This document shows, one piece after another, positions 12,901 through 24,900 of a stretch of DNA of 64,000 nucleotides; the first letter of the stretch is position 1, and each line of letters opens with the position of its first letter. The notes under the pieces were generated by a model that saw nothing but the letters and a program-made list of their open reading frames with translations, ran no database searches and had not been told where the DNA came from. The stretch comes from Lota lota (lineage: Eukaryota; Chordata; Actinopteri; Gadiformes; Lotidae), in the NCBI GenBank assembly GCA_026745465.1, contig JACYXH010000327.1, forward strand, positions 43,501 to 107,500. Direction: 5' to 3'. The position numbers were made by a program, and so were the translations under genes.

Positions 12901-15900
12901 TCATTTAATCAATTAATCATTTCTCAATTAATCATTTCTTCCTCACAGGCTTTATTGTTGCTCTCTGCGATCAGAGAATTACTGAGCTCGAATGCACTTA
13001 GTGTTTACAATAATGATTTGTGTGCACTGATGTGTGCACTGATTTTTGCTCGAGACTTTTGTTGTAGAGTGGGATATGACCACTAGGGGCAGTAGTGCCA
13101 TTGTTGGGCACAGGAACTGACCGCTCTCTCCCCGGAGTTAGAAGTTGTTGCATGGTCCTTCAATTAAGAGTCATGAGCCAAGTCTGTGACCGTCCAGTTA
13201 TTAATTAGTATTCCCAATATACTACATTGGCGACGAGGATAATTTGGAATATGGAAGCGGTGAAGACAGGACGTTTTTACTGAGTAAGTGACGGCGGAAC
13301 CTAGTAACGGGCTAGTTTGCTAGGAAAGGCTAAGAGTGTGACGCTATCGACGTTGGGCAAGCTAGCGAAGGCTTCGCTCTCTCTTTAGCGGCTGTGACTG
13401 GACGACAGACAAGATGGCAGGCACATTCGGGTCGGTGGCACCATTTGACAACAAGACACAAGTGTGGGAAGAATACTGCGAAACTCTGGAGCATTTTTTT
13501 GTTGCAAATGAGATCGACGATGCTGTAAGGAAAAGGGCCATCCTATTGAGCTGTGTGGGCGCGCAGACCTACGCATTGATGAGGAACTTACTGAGCCCGG
13601 CAAAGCCAGGGGAAACGTTATATGATGACTTGGTGAGTCTACTGCGATCCCATTTCAATCCTAAACCGAGTGAAATAGTACAAAGATGGAAATTAAACTC
13701 AAGAAATAGGAAACCTGAGGAAAGTGTCAGTGATTATGTGGCGGAGCTGAGGAAGCTCGCGCAGGACTGCAACTATGGGGACACGCTCACAGTAATGCTA
13801 CGTGACAGATTAGTGTGCGGCATAAATGATGACAGAATACAGCGGAGACTTTTGTCAGAGGATGGTTTGGTATTTGACCCGGCGCTAAAGAAAGCGCTGG
13901 CCATGGAAGCGGCCAACAAGGACATAAAGGACTTGACTTCTATGAGCGATGGAAAAGGGAGCCGACTTGTGGCGGGGTCCGTTTACAACGTGGACGCCCG
14001 TGCAAAGACGCAGCAGCGGGGGCGCGCCAAATGCTACAGAGGTGGCGGGAACAGCCACTTGGCAAACGAGTGCAGGTTCGCGGGAGAAAAGTGTCACAAC
14101 TGCGGTAAGACACGGCACATAAAGCGGGCCTGCAAACTGGCATGGAACGAGAAATCGGGCGCCCAGGGACCTACAAAGGTTAAAAGGGGGAGTGAGAGTT
14201 ATTCAAAAAGTGCGCATTTCATACAGGAAGAGGAAGAGAGTAGTCAGGAGAGTAGTGAGTATGTATTCACTATTCACAGTATGAACACTACCATTCCCAA
14301 AGTACCTCCTCTCAGGCAATATCTAAAAGTAAATGGATGTAAGGTAAAATTTGAGATTGATACCGGCTGTAGTGTAACAGTAATGTCACAGTCAGAGTAT
14401 GCTAAGCTAGGGAAGAAGGCAAATGTGCCAGAGCTAGGTACATGTCCTATCAGTCTTAAAACATATACGGGACAAAAAGTTGACATTCTAGGGTCAGCTA
14501 ATGTGAAAGTTGAACATAAAGGAATGGTAAAAGAGTTACCAGTTGTAGTTGTAGCGGGGTCAGGACCAAACCTGCTTGGGCGAGGGTGGATCACCAAGTT
14601 AGATGTGGACTGGCGTACAATGAATAAGATAATGGACAGCAAAGATGCTTTACAGGAAGTGTTAAAGAAACATGAGCAGGTGTTCAAGGATGAGCTTGGC
14701 ACATTAAAAGGAGCCACCGCAAAGATACATGTAGCCAGTGATGCTACACCCCGCTTCTTCAAACCGAGGTCAGTTCCGTTTGCAATGAAAACGAAGGTAG
14801 AGGCTGAGTTGGATCGGCTCTTGAAGGACAACATCATAGAACCAGTGAAGTTCTCAGACTGGGCAGCACCAATAGTCCCAGTGGTAAAACCGGACAATAC
14901 GGTGAGATTGTGTGGTGACTACAAGGTGACTGTAAATAGAGTGTCATCACTAGAACAGTACCCCATTCCTAAAATGGAGGACATGTTCACGTCCCTAGCG
15001 GGGGGTGAAAAATTCAGTAAACTGGATATGAGTCATGCTTACCAACAGATAAGGCTAGATGAAGACTCAAAGAAATACGTCACAGTGAACACGCACAAGG
15101 GACTGTTCACCTATGCAAGGTTACCCTTCGGAGTCAGCTCCAGTCCTGCAATCTTCCAGCGCACTATGGAAGGGATTCTACAGGGGATTCCACAGTGTGC
15201 AGTCTATCTCGACGACATCCTTCTGACAGGAACGGATGATCAGGACCACATCCGTACACTGGACAGAGTGTTACAACGGCTGGAGGAGGCAGGGCTACGA
15301 TTGAAACGGAGTAAGTGCAACTTCATGGAGAAGGAAGTTACATTCCTAGGACACAGGGTGGACGCTACTGGGCTGCATCCAGTGCCAGAGAAAGTGAAGG
15401 CGGTCCAAGATGCACCAGCGCCTACTACAGTCACGGAATTGAAAGCATATCTGGGACTGTTAAACTACTATCATAGGTTCCTACCGAAGTTGTCTACCTT
15501 ATTGGCTCCTCTGCACCAGCTGCTTAGGAAGGACGAGCCGTGGTGTTGGGGGTCGGAGCAAAAACGGGCCTTCAACCAGTCAAAAGAACTATTACAGTCG
15601 AGCAGAGTGTTGGTACATTATGATGAAGGAAAAGTACTGATACTATCCTCTGATGCCTCACCCTACGGGTTGGGAGCGGTATTGTCTCATCGTATGCCAG
15701 ATGGGGCTGAGAAGCCTATAGGGTTTGTATCGCGCACACTCTCACCTGCTGAAAAGAACTATTCACAACTTGATAAGGAGGGGTTAGCTATCATTTTTGG
15801 CGTGAAGAAGTTTCATAAATACTTATATGGGAGGAAGTTTGAAATCTGTACTGACCATAAGCCTCTTATCAGTTTGTTGAATGAAATGAAAGCGGTGCCA

Positions 15901-18900
15901 CAAATGGCATCTCCCAGAATAATGAGATGGGCAGTAACATTACGAGCATATGAGTATGTCATTACTTACTGAGCAGGCAAGGACAACGGTAACGCTGATG
16001 CTCTCAGCCGCCTCCCTCTCCCAGAGTGTCCAAGCAGTCCGCCTCCTGAGGAACGAGTGCTAATGCTGGATCAGGAGATCAGCCCAATGACGACCTCGAA
16101 ACAAATCCAGAGCTGGACAGCCAAAGATCCAGTCCTGTCGAGGGTCCGTGAGTACCTACTGAGGGGCTGGCCAAATCACATGGATGGACATGAGTTTGCC
16201 GTTTACAAACAGAGGCAGCATGAGCTCAGTGTTCAGGACGGCTGTGTGCTGTGGGGAGCCCGGGTCGTCGTTCCGGAGAGAGGTCGCACAGCAATGATGG
16301 AACAACTGCATCAGAGTCATCCCGGCATGACCAGAATGAAAGGCTTGGCCAGGAGCTACATGTGGTGGCCCAATATGGATTCTGACATTGAAAAGAAGGT
16401 CAAATCATGCACCACATGTCAAGAGCAGCACCTGCTAGTGCCCCACTCCATCCCTGGGAGTGGCCCAGTAAGCCATGGAGAAGGCTACACATAGACTATG
16501 CAGGTCCTTTCATGGGAAAGATGTTTTTGGTAATAGTAGACGCTCACTCAAAATGGATGGACGTATACCCATTGAGCTCAGCTACGTCAGCTGCTACCGT
16601 GGATAGTCTCAGGAACAGTTTCAGTAGTCACGGCATTCCGGAGATGATCGTTTCAGATAATGCTCAGTGTTTTGTGTGTGAGAACACCAAAGAGTTCATG
16701 ACAAAAAATGGAATCACACATGTCACATCAGCACCCCACCACCCTTCTTCCAACGGGCTGGCGGAGCGGGCTGTTCAAACTTTTAAAGAGCTAATGAAAA
16801 AGAGCTCAGGAGAGACATTGGAGACAAAACTGAATAGGGTTTTATTTAGTTATCGTATAACTCCACAGTCTACCACTGGACTTTCCCCTGCTGAGATGAT
16901 GATGGGAAGGAAGTTGAGGTGCACATTAGACCTGATACACCCAGATCTAAAGATTAAAGTGGAGGCTAAACAAGCAGGACAGAAAACATACCATGACAGA
17001 CACACAAAAGATCGCAGTTTTGTTGTCGGAGACTTGGTGTATACCAAGAATTTTGGGTATGGCCCTAAATGGATACCGGGGCTGGTTCAGGAGATCACAG
17101 GGCCCGTGTCGTACACTGTACTATTGGGGAATGGTCGAGTGGTGCGTCGGCATGTTGACCAGCTGTTCAGCAGGCAAGAAGATGACAGTTCAGAGCCAAT
17201 GACAGACAAAACAGACGAGGACGACTACAGAGAGCTCAGTCCACCAGACAGTGAGGTGCCACAGGACACAGGTATACCACTGGCACAAACAGACAATGCA
17301 CCTGTTGCTGAGGAAATCAACGCGCCTGGTGGTTCACCTAAAGTGGAATTGCGACGCTCTCAAAGAACAAGAAAAGCCCCAGCTCGTTTTGGAGAGTTTG
17401 GGAGGTAAAGGAGATTCCTTCTTATGGGCTAGAATGCGCCCTTATCTCCTTTATGAAGTAAGGTAGTCTACCCTTGCTTCAAATAAAGACATTATGTGAG
17501 TGTATCTGAAATGAAAAAGAAATGGGACACTCACACGGACTTTGTTATGGTTTTTGAAACCGGTTCAAGCTGTTACTTATACGTTGAATTTGTTTATTTG
17601 TGGTTGCTGTTGTTGAAAATGTTATATTGTGTTCACATAGTGTTTAATATGCAGATATTTTACTAACCGGGTTAGTTCAGATTTAAGGGGGGAGGAATGT
17701 TGTAGAGCGGGTATGACCACTAGGGGCAGTAGTGCCATTGTTGGGCACAGGAACTGACCGCTCTCTCCCCGGAGTCAGAAGTTGTTGCATGGTCCTTCAA
17801 TAAAGAGTTATGAGCCAAGTCTGTGACCGTCCAGTTATTAATTAGTATTCCCAATATACTACAGTATTGCAGACGACTTTCGTTGTCTTCTCAATCATTT
17901 GTCGAAGCAGTTATTTTTCACTTAACGTAGTGCTGCGGCATAGCTGGTTCAATAGCCTGTCTGGTTAACAGAAGATGCTGGGTTAAAGTCTAAGCAGTAT
18001 GTGGTATTCTGCTCTTTTTTTGGCAATTTTGCTAGTGGTTGTAAATGTGCAAACTATCAATGTAATATACTTTTCTCCTGAACGCAGCGCCTTAGACCGC
18101 TCGGCCATCCTGACACATAACTGGAAATGTACCACTGTGGATCGTTGCGTACATTTCTGTAAACTTGTCATTGAAATCAAAGACTGCTTCTTGCTCACGG
18201 ACACCGACTGCTCCTAAAATAGCACATCATTTTATGTGTTGGGTAAGGATCAAATACTCCCCGTCGGGGCATTGAACCAAGGTCTCTCACGTGACAGGCA
18301 GGTATGCTGACCACCATACTAACAAGCTTTGACAATACCTCGATATGAGTAAGCGCATTGCTGTCTACAGCTGTAAATGTGTGTCAAATTCAAATTCAAT
18401 TCTGGGAGCCCAAATTCTTGAGAAAGCAAGCATTGATAACGAGGAGCCGTGGGGTTCCAGTATTCCTTGACCTGAGTAAATACTTTGAGTCCTGCAGGTG
18501 TAAATGTGTGTTGGACAAATTGTGTGAGCCAAAAAGCTTCACAAATCAAGCATTGGTGGTTCAGTGGTAGAATTCTCGCCTGCCACGCGTGAGGCCCGGG
18601 TTCGATTCCTGGCCAATGCAAGGCACACTTCAGATCAGTTTTAAAATGTATCTTCAACATTGTGTGTGCTGTCACTTCTTTCTTGCAGCACCACTTTCAG
18701 TGCGAAAGAAATTCTTCGACAACTGATTGAGAAGACAACAAAAGAGGTCTGCAATACCTTGAGATGATTCTGTGAATGTGTCATTAGAAAAAAAATAATT
18801 GGCTTCTTAAGCAAATGCTATTGTGGGAGCATGTTACACAAAACACGGTACAGCTGGGATGTCAACCCAGGATATCATGTTTCCTAGTTAACCATTTGGC

Positions 18901-21900
18901 CAAGCTTGATCTACTTCTTCAGTCTTTGACAACAATTCATGATGATTCATTCATTTGAGAGATGCATATGTGTACCATTTGAAGAGAGACCCATAGAGCC
19001 ATCTGGAGGACCCACATCCACAACTGCCGAGTGTAGGTGTGCTATGCCACACACTACGTATACAAATATGGTTGGACCCGTCTTTATTAAACACCTGCAC
19101 TGCGTATAAAGATGCTCGTTTCTAAGACAAAGCCAGATGTGGGGCTCAAACCCACGACCCTGAGATTAAAAGTCTCATGCTCTACCGACTGAGCTAACCA
19201 GGCATGTTTTAATCATTGCGCGACAATAAAGAATAAGAACTGGTAAAGACCAAGGGAAAGGTTCAACATAAGCCAGACTGCTGTGTATGCATTATTACTT
19301 TGTGTTGATAAGCTAAGGGCCATGAAACTGCAATAGATATGTGGCAAAGAATCGCAACTTCTGTGTGACACCAAAACCTTCAAATCCTCACAAACTCTTG
19401 AGTCACGCCCAGATATTCTTTCACAGAGGCGATATTGTAGTCTGTGAAGGACAACTAAGACGTGACTATTGCTGGTTGAAATTTAAACCAAAACCCTGCC
19501 AGAATGCCTTGCAAATACTCAGCCATTTGACAGGTGTATTAGGCCACTCCCTATGTCTACAAATATGGTTAGACCCGTCTGTACTGAACACTCGTGCTGC
19601 ACTCGGCCGGGCATTTGCTTCAACTCTGTCAGTTGTTTGAATAGTAACAGTCTGCAACATTTAGGTATGCATTGTCTGAACTACCTTTGAGAGAGAGATC
19701 ACTGAGCACACTGTGGCAACCCGGCTCGGGTAAGTGGTCGTCTCCCCTCAGAGAACACAAGCCAGAAGTTAGTTTAAGCCAGAAAGGCGTATTTATTCAA
19801 CCATAAATTATACTGGTTAGGCCATGCCTACCATAAATCAAAAGTTCTTAAATGATGCATTACTGTTCTCTGTCGCGCTATCGTCGGGCTTTAACGCAGC
19901 CCTCCCTCTACCGCGGTCGAGGGATCTCCTCTCAAGCCACGCCGAGCGCCGCTTATATCCGTGTTCCCTCCTCCTCCGTCGCAGGTGTCCCCCATTTCGC
20001 TGAGTGCGATCAGCAATAATGAGCTCCGGTGTGTGATCCTCCGGAGAGTGGTGGTAGACTTCTTCTACCACCGCTCCCCTGAGCCGCTGGGCTGTAGCCA
20101 GATTGTCACAACACGTAGCATCAAAGACTGGAGATGCCGAGGATTGAACCCGGGGCCTCATACATAAAAACCATGCGCTCTTCCACTGAGCTACACTAAG
20201 CTTTACTGACTGATACAGCCGATAAATAGGTTGTTTAGGCTGTCCTAAATAAAGCAGTTAATTGGCTTGCATGCTAATAGCAGAAGTGGGCAACTGGTGC
20301 GGCAGAATTCAATCCTGCAGAGAGAGATATAATGGATTTCTAGTCCATCATCTTAACCAACCGCTTGGCTAGGACAACATGGCTTTTCGGCCTTAAGTCT
20401 ATAAGTTATTTGAACAGTAACAGATTGCATCGTTTGAAGTTGGGAAAACATTGTGTGATCTTATTTTGAAATAGTCTTACACCCTTTATAACGGCTTGCT
20501 TTGATCACATCTTGGAGATGGCGGTGATTGAATGTCAGGCATCCTTCATTAGAAGCAAACGATCTACTGATGAGATACATGTCATGGAAATCAAAGATCA
20601 CTTCTTGCTCACGGACACCGACTGCTCCTAAAATAACTCAACTTAGATTGTATTGGTGACTGTGGGTTAATGTCAAACACTGACAGGCGGGGATACTGAC
20701 CACTATACTAACAAGGACCTGTTTAAATACCTCGAGATTAGTAAGCGCATTGATGTCAAAAGGTGTACATTTTAGTCAGACAAATTAAATTCTGGGAGCC
20801 CAAATTCTAGAGAAAGCAAGCTTGATAACGAGGAGCCGTGGGGTTCCAGTATTCCTTGACCTGAGTAAATTCTTTGAGTCCTGCAGGTATAAATGTGTGT
20901 TGGACAAATTGTGTGAGCCAAAATGCTTCACAAATCAGACATTTGTGGTTCAGTGGTAGAATTCTCGCCTGCCACGTGGGAGGTCCGGGTTCGATTCCCG
21001 GCCAATGCAAGTAACAGTTTAAATCAGTTCTGAACGGCAACTTAAACATTGTGATTGAGGTCAACTCTTTCTGAACATCTAGGTGATGAGGACGAACTGA
21101 CCTTTGATGTGCTTTTGATATCTAAAGGTCATTTCCATAGTTATTCCACTTGTCCTTAGCTGTCCTCAAAACGTCTGTCAGAAGTGGGATTTGAACCCAC
21201 GCCTCCAGAGGAGACTGCGACCTGAACGCAGCGCCTTTTTTATTTTATTTATCATTGATATAAATAATAGCATGCATCAATCACATACACACCCCAAATA
21301 ATCCTGCTCATCATACACAACATAAAGTACAACACATATTGAGAATGTAGATATTCTACTGAATAAATATTGTGGAGAATGTTCCTTTTCCACAGAATAT
21401 GTCCCATTCTACTTTTGTAAAGCGAGACCGAGGGGGAGAGATGAAAAAGGGAATAGAGGGAAAGAGGGAGAGGTGGAAAGAGAAGAGACACTGAGAGGGA
21501 AGGAGAGAGAGGGAGAGTGAGAGGAAGGAAAGAGAATGAGGGAGAGAGCGAGGAAGAGTAAGGAGAATATAACTATTCTACTGAATACATATTGTACTGA
21601 GAATGTACCTGTTCTACTGAATACATATCGTACTGAGAATGTACCTGTTCTACTGAATACATATTGTACTGAGAATGTACCTATTCTACTGAATACATAT
21701 AGTAGAGAATGTACCTATTCTACTGAATATATTGTAGAGAATGTACCTATTCAACTGAACACATTTTCTTCTGAGAATGTATCTATTCCACTGAATACAT
21801 ATTGTACTGATGATGTACTTATTCCATTGAGAATGACCCAGTCTATTTTTTGCAATTTATTATTGAAATCAGAAAAGTTTACAGACATTTAATTATGTTG

Positions 21901-24900
21901 TCATTCATGATTCAGAAATATAAACTAATGTTTAAAAAACTACAGATTTTGTTACACAAACTAATCATCCAAACATGTTCTACACAACTGCAACCATTTA
22001 CAATTTTATAGCATTACACTTGAATAGTGTAATCTAAGAATTTCTAATGGGTTACATTTTATATTACAACGGGTTATTTTCTTAACTAATTGATCCTTGT
22101 TAAAAGACAGCAGATTATACATTATATACATTAATGCAGTTCTCTCAGATCTCATATAGCAGAGATTCTCAATCATGAAACAACATTAGTTGTTTCGGTC
22201 GTTTGATTATTTTATCATCAAACAAAGGTCCTAGTCTGTTTGATTGACAGGTGAGATGATCAGGGGGGCAGAGTTTATACCTTCATAATTATAGAGACAT
22301 GGGCAGAGGAATGGATAGAGTGGATTGCAGTCTCTCTTTAACCGTTTGGTTGAAATCATCCTGCCACTTTTCAATACAGCGCATCAGAGCAGTGAGGACC
22401 TGCACACCATCAGCTATCTCTTTGTCTGCGTCTGCCTTGCTGCGGTCCACTGTGTCTTTAATCTCCTGAATCTTTCGTTGTCTCTCCTGGATCATCTGCT
22501 GAACTTCAGTCTCTATCTTCCCCAGCTGGGCCGTCTTCACTTCATATTCCTCCTTTAGAGGTACAACAGGATGGGACCTGTGGTCTGTCTCTGTGCAGAA
22601 CTGACACACACACACCTGTTCAGTCTGGCAGAAGAGCTCCAGAAGTCGGTCGTGTTTCTTACACATCCTGTCTTCCAGACGGTCCATAGCCTCGACCAGC
22701 CGATGTTTCTTCAGGCCTGCGACTCTCTGATGTGGCTCCAGGTGGGTTTGGCAGTAAGAGGTAAAACACACTAGGCAGGACTTCACAGCCTTCAGCTGGG
22801 GCCCAGTACAGACATCACAGGGAACTTCTGCTGGTTCAACACAAGGCTGCTCTTTGATTCGTACAGAACTTCTAAACTGGTCAACCATCTCTGATATGAA
22901 GGTATTGACCTGTACATCTGGTCTTGTCTGGAACAGCTTGTTACAAACAGGACATTTATACTGGACTTGGCCATCCGAGCATGTTGTAATACAGGTTCTG
23001 CAGAAGTTGTGTCCACATGCTGTGGAAACTGGGCTGTTGAGCACATCCAGACAGATGGGACAAGAAAAGATGTCCTTACACCAGGAAGAGTCGGACGCCA
23101 TTCCTAGAAAAGAAATATGAAAATTAAATTACCATTTTAATAATATGTTATATTTTGTATACATGTAATAATATGTTAATATTCATAAATGTTTTGTTAT
23201 TTCAAGCAAAGCTCTTGAGCCAACAGGTCGGTACAACAGCACTGAACATAAACACACTGGTCACTATCGACTCTCACACTGCTACCAACGTGAATGAAGG
23301 AGCCAACTGCACTCACACACAGGGAAGATTCTAACGCCACTACTACTCTGATCCATACTGCTTATCCAGCCGCTACTTTAACGCTACTCTTATCGCTTCT
23401 TTTAGAAGAAGACAAGTTAAGAACAAGACATATTTCTTCAACAGCAACACCGTACACAGGTTTTGAATATATAACTATTATAGACTCTATACTATTGAGA
23501 AAATGTAAATGTGATACAAACAAAAAGAAATCAATAAACAAGAGAAAAGAAAAGACAGTGGCATAGAGCAACAGGGATGGGGTCTGCATGCAGCTGGGCC
23601 TCAAAAAGGCCTGAAGCCTTATCTGGACAGTTCTTCTGGAGGAAGAGCTGCTTTTTTTCCTTTCCTGGTAAACATTCTGGATGAACGATCACCAGGAAGT
23701 AAATCTATTTCCTTTGTTCCTCAAATACCACTTGCAGCGCCGGGTACGTCGGAGCTCATCGATACTTAGATTTGATTACACTTTATATACTACAGTGTGT
23801 AATAGTATCATGGGGCCACACCCAGGGTCCCCGGTTAATACCCGGTTTCGGGACCCATCCCTACTCACGCACGCGTCCTCCTCGTGAAGAACGCCCTGAT
23901 GCTTTAACACCAAACTAACTTTGTTAAAGTCCCGTGTTGGTCTCGCCTGGTCGGGTTCAACCAAAGCGCACAGAGCGCGGCCCCGCGTGTGGCGCCACGC
24001 TCCAAACAGGACGCCGAGCTCGCGCTGGTGGAATCCGACGAGGCGACACAATAGAGCACGTGAAGGTTGGTTTCGCTAAGCATCAACATCACGTGTTCAC
24101 ACGGAGCGCAGGAGACCCGTGTGGGGCTAACGCTACAGCACAACATGGCGCACTGCAGACAGGACGGCAACGATGAGGATTAGAGGTTCAATGTGTTGGA
24201 CCCACCTTGGAATGTTTCTGTCCTGGCTCTCTGATTTAAAACGTCTTGTTCTTCGTCTCCGGAGAGGCTAACGCGTTCACGTTGTCTCTTCGTCATGTCG
24301 TCCTTTCGTCGGTTGGATTTGCGTAAACTTCCGTTTCCTGAACAAGAGAGAGGGCTCTTTATACAGAGCTCCAGGCTCGGGCCCGCCCCCTCGGTAGGAC
24401 ATTTCCGGTCCGAGTTTGGAGTACTCCGGAAAAGACGATACGATACGAACGAACCATACACCGGTCTCACTCTCAGCCTCACCGTTTCCTCTACTCTCAC
24501 CGTGCGTGTGCGTTATTGCGTCGTCGTTCGTTCCGATCTCGTTCACTAGTTTGTCTGTCCGTCTCGATGCTTCTCACCGTTCCTTCACTCCGTTTGTCCG
24601 TCGTCGTTTTCTCCGTTCTTTGTTTATTTTTTTATTATCAAAAATATCAATTTATATTTACATTATCATTCTGGTATAAATAATAACATGCAACAATCAC
24701 ACCCAAAATAATCCTGCTCACCATACACATCATACACAACACAACTTATAAGCTATAAAAACAAACATCCTCCACATAACAAAACAACATAAACACTAAA
24801 AAATAAACATAAATACACATAATGAAACATTCTTTAAAAATGCATCTGCATTTTCCTATCATCTGTCTCACTAATAAAGCTGGAACCATCAATAAACCAT

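Larger units (their letters stand above)
13060..17863 (+). mobile_element. Ty3/Gypsy LTR retrotransposon
   Basis: A 4.8-kb element with short LTRs (13060-13226 and 17698-17863) starting TGTTGTAG and ending ATACTACA. A primer site TGGCGACGAGGAT at 13228 matches the 3' end of tRNA-Ser(GCT), and a polypurine tract AAGGGGGGAGGAA directly precedes the 3' LTR. A single gag-pol frame carries zinc knuckles, protease, reverse transcriptase, RNase H and integrase, in the Ty3/Gypsy order. There is no env. The LTRs differ at about five positions. No matching target duplication flanks it, which suggests post-insertion rearrangement. Confidence 0.95.
17864..18757. repeat. Inverted-repeat block holding tRNA-Leu/Asp/Gly sequences
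   Basis: The arms at 17864-17908 (gtattgcagacgactttcg..) and about 18714-18757 (..aaagaggtctgcaatacc) are inverted copies with a few mismatches; both contain ttgtcttctcaatca or its complement. Between them lie a tRNA-Leu 5' half, a degenerate tRNA-Asp and a tRNA-Gly. The Gypsy 3' LTR abuts the left arm. Confidence 0.75.

Noticed and set aside
14274-14897. Minus-strand 207-codon frame opposite Gypsy pol
   Set aside because: Shadow of the protease/RT region; no domain.
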